DNA of 64,000 nucleotides from Pseudomonas agarici (GTDB lineage: Bacteria; Pseudomonadota; Gammaproteobacteria; Pseudomonadales; Pseudomonadaceae), in contig NZ_FOAR01000007.1 in the NCBI RefSeq assembly GCF_900109755.1, positions 173,267-237,266 of the forward strand, in the 5' to 3' direction. The position numbers were made by a program, and so were the translations under genes. The notes under the pieces were generated by a model. The model worked only from the letters and a program-made list of their open reading frames with translations. It was not told the DNA's origin and did no database searches. Positions 61,912 through 64,000 of this stretch are shown here, one piece after another (positions within the stretch are counted from its first letter, which is position 1; every line of letters starts with the position of its first letter).

Positions 61912-63279
61912 ATGAGCCAGCCATTATTCGACAGTGTATTAATTGCCAATCGCGGCGAAATCGCTTTGCGTATCCTGCGCGCTGCCCGCGAACTGAACCT
62001 GCGCACCGTCGCCGTGTATTCTCAAGCCGATGCCGAGCTTCGACATGTGGCGTTGGCCGATCAAGCACTTTGCATCGGTCCGGCCTGCGCCGCAGACAGT
62101 TACCTGGACGCTAAACGGCTTCTGCGGGCCGCTGCGCTCACGGGGGCGGGTGCAATACATCCGGGTTACGGGTTTCTGGCCGAGCATGCCGGGTTTGCCG
62201 CCGCAGTAGAGGACGCGGGGCGCGTTTTTGTCGGACCCACCTCGGCCTCGATTCGTTTGATGGGCGACAAGGTTTCGGCCAAGCAAGCCATGCTTGAAGC
62301 CGGCGTACCCTGCGTGCCCGGATCTCCCGGCGCGCTGGCGGACGATAAAACGCAAGTACAACACCTGGCGCAGTCTTGCGGTTACCCGTTGATTGTCAAG
62401 GCATCGGCCGGTGGCGGCGGCAGAGGCATGCGCATCGTGCGTTCGGCGGCGGAGCTTGATGAAGCGGTCGTGATCACACGTGAAGAGGCGAGTCGGACTT
62501 TTGGCAATCCTGAAGTTTATCTGGAGAAGTTTCTCGAGCATCCGCGCCATATTGAAATCCAGGTGTTGGCGGATAATTTTGGCAACGCGGTGTGGCTCGG
62601 CGAGCGTGATTGTTCCATGCAGCGCCGCCACCAGAAAATCATTGAAGAAGCGCCAGCAGTCGGGATTGATCGCGATGCAATTGAGCGTATCGGTGAGTGC
62701 TGTGTCACAGCCTGCCAATTGATCGGCTATCGTGGCGCGGGAACATTCGAGTTTCTTTATGAAAACGGCGAGTTCTTTTTTATCGAAATGAACACCCGTG
62801 TACAGGTCGAGCATCCCATCACGGAACTCGTGACGGGGGTGGATATCGTCCGCGAACAACTGCTGATTGCACTGGGTCAGCCGCTGTCGATTTGCCAATC
62901 GCAAATTCGCATTCAAGGGCATGCGATTGAATGCAGAATCAATGCCGAGGATCCATTGAGTTTCGCGCCGGCGCCTGGTCGCGTTGCTTCTTGGATTGCT
63001 CCCGGCGGCCCTGGAATTCGGGTCGACAGTCATCTCTATACGGGCTACCAGGTACCACCGTTTTATGACTCTCTGGTGGCCAAGTTTGTTGCCCACGGTG
63101 CGACCCGTGCTCAAGCCATCGCACGAATGAGCGGTGCCCTGCGGGATGCCGAACTAACCGGTATCAAAAGCAACATTGCTTTGCACCAGCGTTTGATGGC
63201 GGAGCCAGGATTTGCGGCAGGCGGCTTTGATATTCACCATTTGGAACGCTATCTGCACCAACCGGAGGTCTCCCAATGA
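61912..63279 (+). CDS. Biotin carboxylase (AccC-like)
   Basis: The 455-residue protein is a complete biotin carboxylase: FDSVLIANRGEIALRILRA, ATP-grasp loop IVKASAGGGGRGMRIV, LGERDCSMQRRHQKIIEEAP, FIEMNTRVQVEHPITELVTG (metal site and catalytic Arg). It carboxylates biotin on the carrier encoded upstream using ATP and bicarbonate. No carboxyltransferase of the AccA/D type is encoded here, so the PxpC-like protein is the only candidate partner in the cluster. Its stop overlaps the next ATG by 4 bp. Confidence 0.93.
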   Translation: MSQPLFDSVLIANRGEIALRILRAARELNLRTVAVYSQADAELRHVALADQALCIGPACAADSYLDAKRLLRAAALTGAGAIHPGYGFLAEHAGFAAAVEDAGRVFVGPTSASIRLMGDKVSAKQAMLEAGVPCVPGSPGALADDKTQVQHLAQSCGYPLIVKASAGGGGRGMRIVRSAAELDEAVVITREEASRTFGNPEVYLEKFLEHPRHIEIQVLADNFGNAVWLGERDCSMQRRHQKIIEEAPAVGIDRDAIERIGECCVTACQLIGYRGAGTFEFLYENGEFFFIEMNTRVQVEHPITELVTGVDIVREQLLIALGQPLSICQSQIRIQGHAIECRINAEDPLSFAPAPGRVASWIAPGGPGIRVDSHLYTGYQVPPFYDSLVAKFVAHGATRAQAIARMSGALRDAELTGIKSNIALHQRLMAEPGFAAGGFDIHHLERYLHQPEVSQ

Positions 63280-63668
63280 GCCCGGATTTTATCGAGCAGA
63301 TCATCAACTTGGTTAAGCGGAGTTCGCTTTGCGCGTTTGAGTTCGAGCAGGCCGGCACCTGCTTGCGCATTTCCCTTGAGGAGCGCGGCTCGGGATTGTC
63401 GGCGTGTTCGCCAGCCGCGACGCCAGCCCGAACCGTCAATTACCTCAGCTCACCGGCCATGGGGGTGTTGCGCCTGAAGCATCCCCAACGCGACGAGGTT
63501 TTTTGCGCAGTGGGCAGTGAGGTCAAAGAGGGGCAGGTCGTGGCGTTTCTGCAAAATGATGCGCTTCTGGAAGAGATCAAAGCATCGAGTTCTGGCGTGC
63601 TTTTGGCCGCACTGGTAGAAGACGGCGACATTATTGGGTATGGACAAAAGCTTTTTGAAATTCGATAA
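63276..63668 (+). CDS. BCCP-like protein lacking the biotin-attachment motif
   Basis: The 130-residue protein parallels the BCCP at 61442: an AccB-type N-terminus (PDFIEQIINLVKRSSLCAFEFE), a linker (SACSPAATPARTV), and a biotinyl-domain fold (VKEGQVVAFLQNDALLEEIKASSSGVLLAAL). Where the EAMKM motif should be it reads QNDALLEEI, with no Met-Lys-Met, so biotin cannot be attached in the normal way. It overlaps the carboxylase by 4 bp and is therefore co-translated. It may have a structural or regulatory role, or carry something else, or be decaying; the reading frame is intact. Confidence 0.8.
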   Translation: MSPDFIEQIINLVKRSSLCAFEFEQAGTCLRISLEERGSGLSACSPAATPARTVNYLSSPAMGVLRLKHPQRDEVFCAVGSEVKEGQVVAFLQNDALLEEIKASSSGVLLAALVEDGDIIGYGQKLFEIR

Positions 63669-64000
63669 GATGGCGTTGTACTTTTGCGATGATATTTCCT
63701 GAAGTATTTAAGCTTCAGCATATTATGTTGGCTCTATGTATCATTCGCGCACGAAGTGTTTGTATCAAGTGAGCGTAGTACGTCCAAGGCATAGGGCGTT
63801 TTTGCCTTTACCTCAAAAAATGACTTCTATCCTTCTTCGAATCATCGCTCAGCCAAAAGCGATTTTCGAACCTTCCTAATTATTTTTGGGAAAGGTCTTA
63901 CAGTAATTCCTTTTCCGCTTTGTTAGCGTCTACCTCGGTTTAAATTTATCAGGTTCGGCATGGCGCGAATGATTACGCCGTGAGTTGCCGTGCCAGCGCG
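63669..64000. other. Region after the carboxylase cluster, no gene seen
   Basis: I see no ORF with convincing coding character in the last 330 bp. The composition is AT-richer than the genes before it. The PxpA partner gene of the PxpBC pair is not visible here. Confidence 0.5.

Overview
The window looks like the chromosome of a Pseudomonas of the fluorescens group. Evidence: the C-terminal part of a 180-type NAD-glutamate dehydrogenase, an mlaA-rssB-rssC-dusA backbone, a seven-subunit type Mrp/Sha antiporter operon, a REPIN-like inverted repeat, a DUF2790 gene, and a NEL-type ubiquitin-ligase toxin gene.

Layout. 1-2083: 3' end of gdhB and its terminator. 2278-7327: one large DUF6543-LRR-NEL gene split into two frames at a (CG)n tract. 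7388-11206: DUF4404 gene, a phosphonatase-like HAD protein lacking its nucleophile, mlaA, and the rssBC stress-signalling pair. 11332-24600: dusA with an integrated genomic island. A 17-bp att repeat lies inside the dusA 5' coding region and again 11.9 kb away, and each copy is followed by a broken integrase.

The island cargo (12794-23480) is the most interesting part. It has an HxlR regulator with two divergent-promoter operators, an MFS pump, a plant-type [2Fe-2S] ferredoxin, a haem-oxygenase-like diiron oxidase, three different ATP-grasp ligases, a DMT-type exporter, a Tat-exported class V PLP enzyme and a second MFS pump, almost all in one direction. I infer a small biosynthetic cluster for an amino-acid-derived, non-ribosomal, NRPS-free metabolite that is finished in the periplasm and exported. 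I do not recognise it as a described pathway.

24623-30413: LprI-like protein, YbaK-like editing protein, TauE/SafE permease, a clavaminate-synthase-like oxygenase with a divergent LysR, then four small secreted or membrane proteins (one Met-rich) behind a CueR/MerR-type promoter with a 19-bp spacer, suggesting copper response.

30448-44884: hydroxyproline catabolism. It contains 4-hydroxyproline epimerase, a three-subunit D-hydroxyproline dehydrogenase, a DapA-like deaminase, an aconitase-X cis-3-hydroxyproline dehydratase, a Ser/Cys-type racemase-family protein, an amino-acid ABC transporter, and AraC and GntR regulators. Three matching TTTCGTATAC boxes tie the transcription units together. 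An AbrB-type permease with its divergent LysR follows.

44903-50975: Mrp/Sha Na+/H+ antiporter operon. 51120-54613: REPIN, DMT exporter, divergent XRE-cupin regulator, FAD-NAD(P)-binding protein. 54762-54835: tRNA-Cys, beyond which the DNA changes character. It holds a gene-poor stretch and then (55467-63668) an SDR, a LysR, a ThDP enzyme, PxpB/PxpC-like proteins, a biotin carboxylase, one normal biotin carrier and one carrier-like protein without the biotin-attachment motif, probably an accessory carboxylase-type catabolic cluster.
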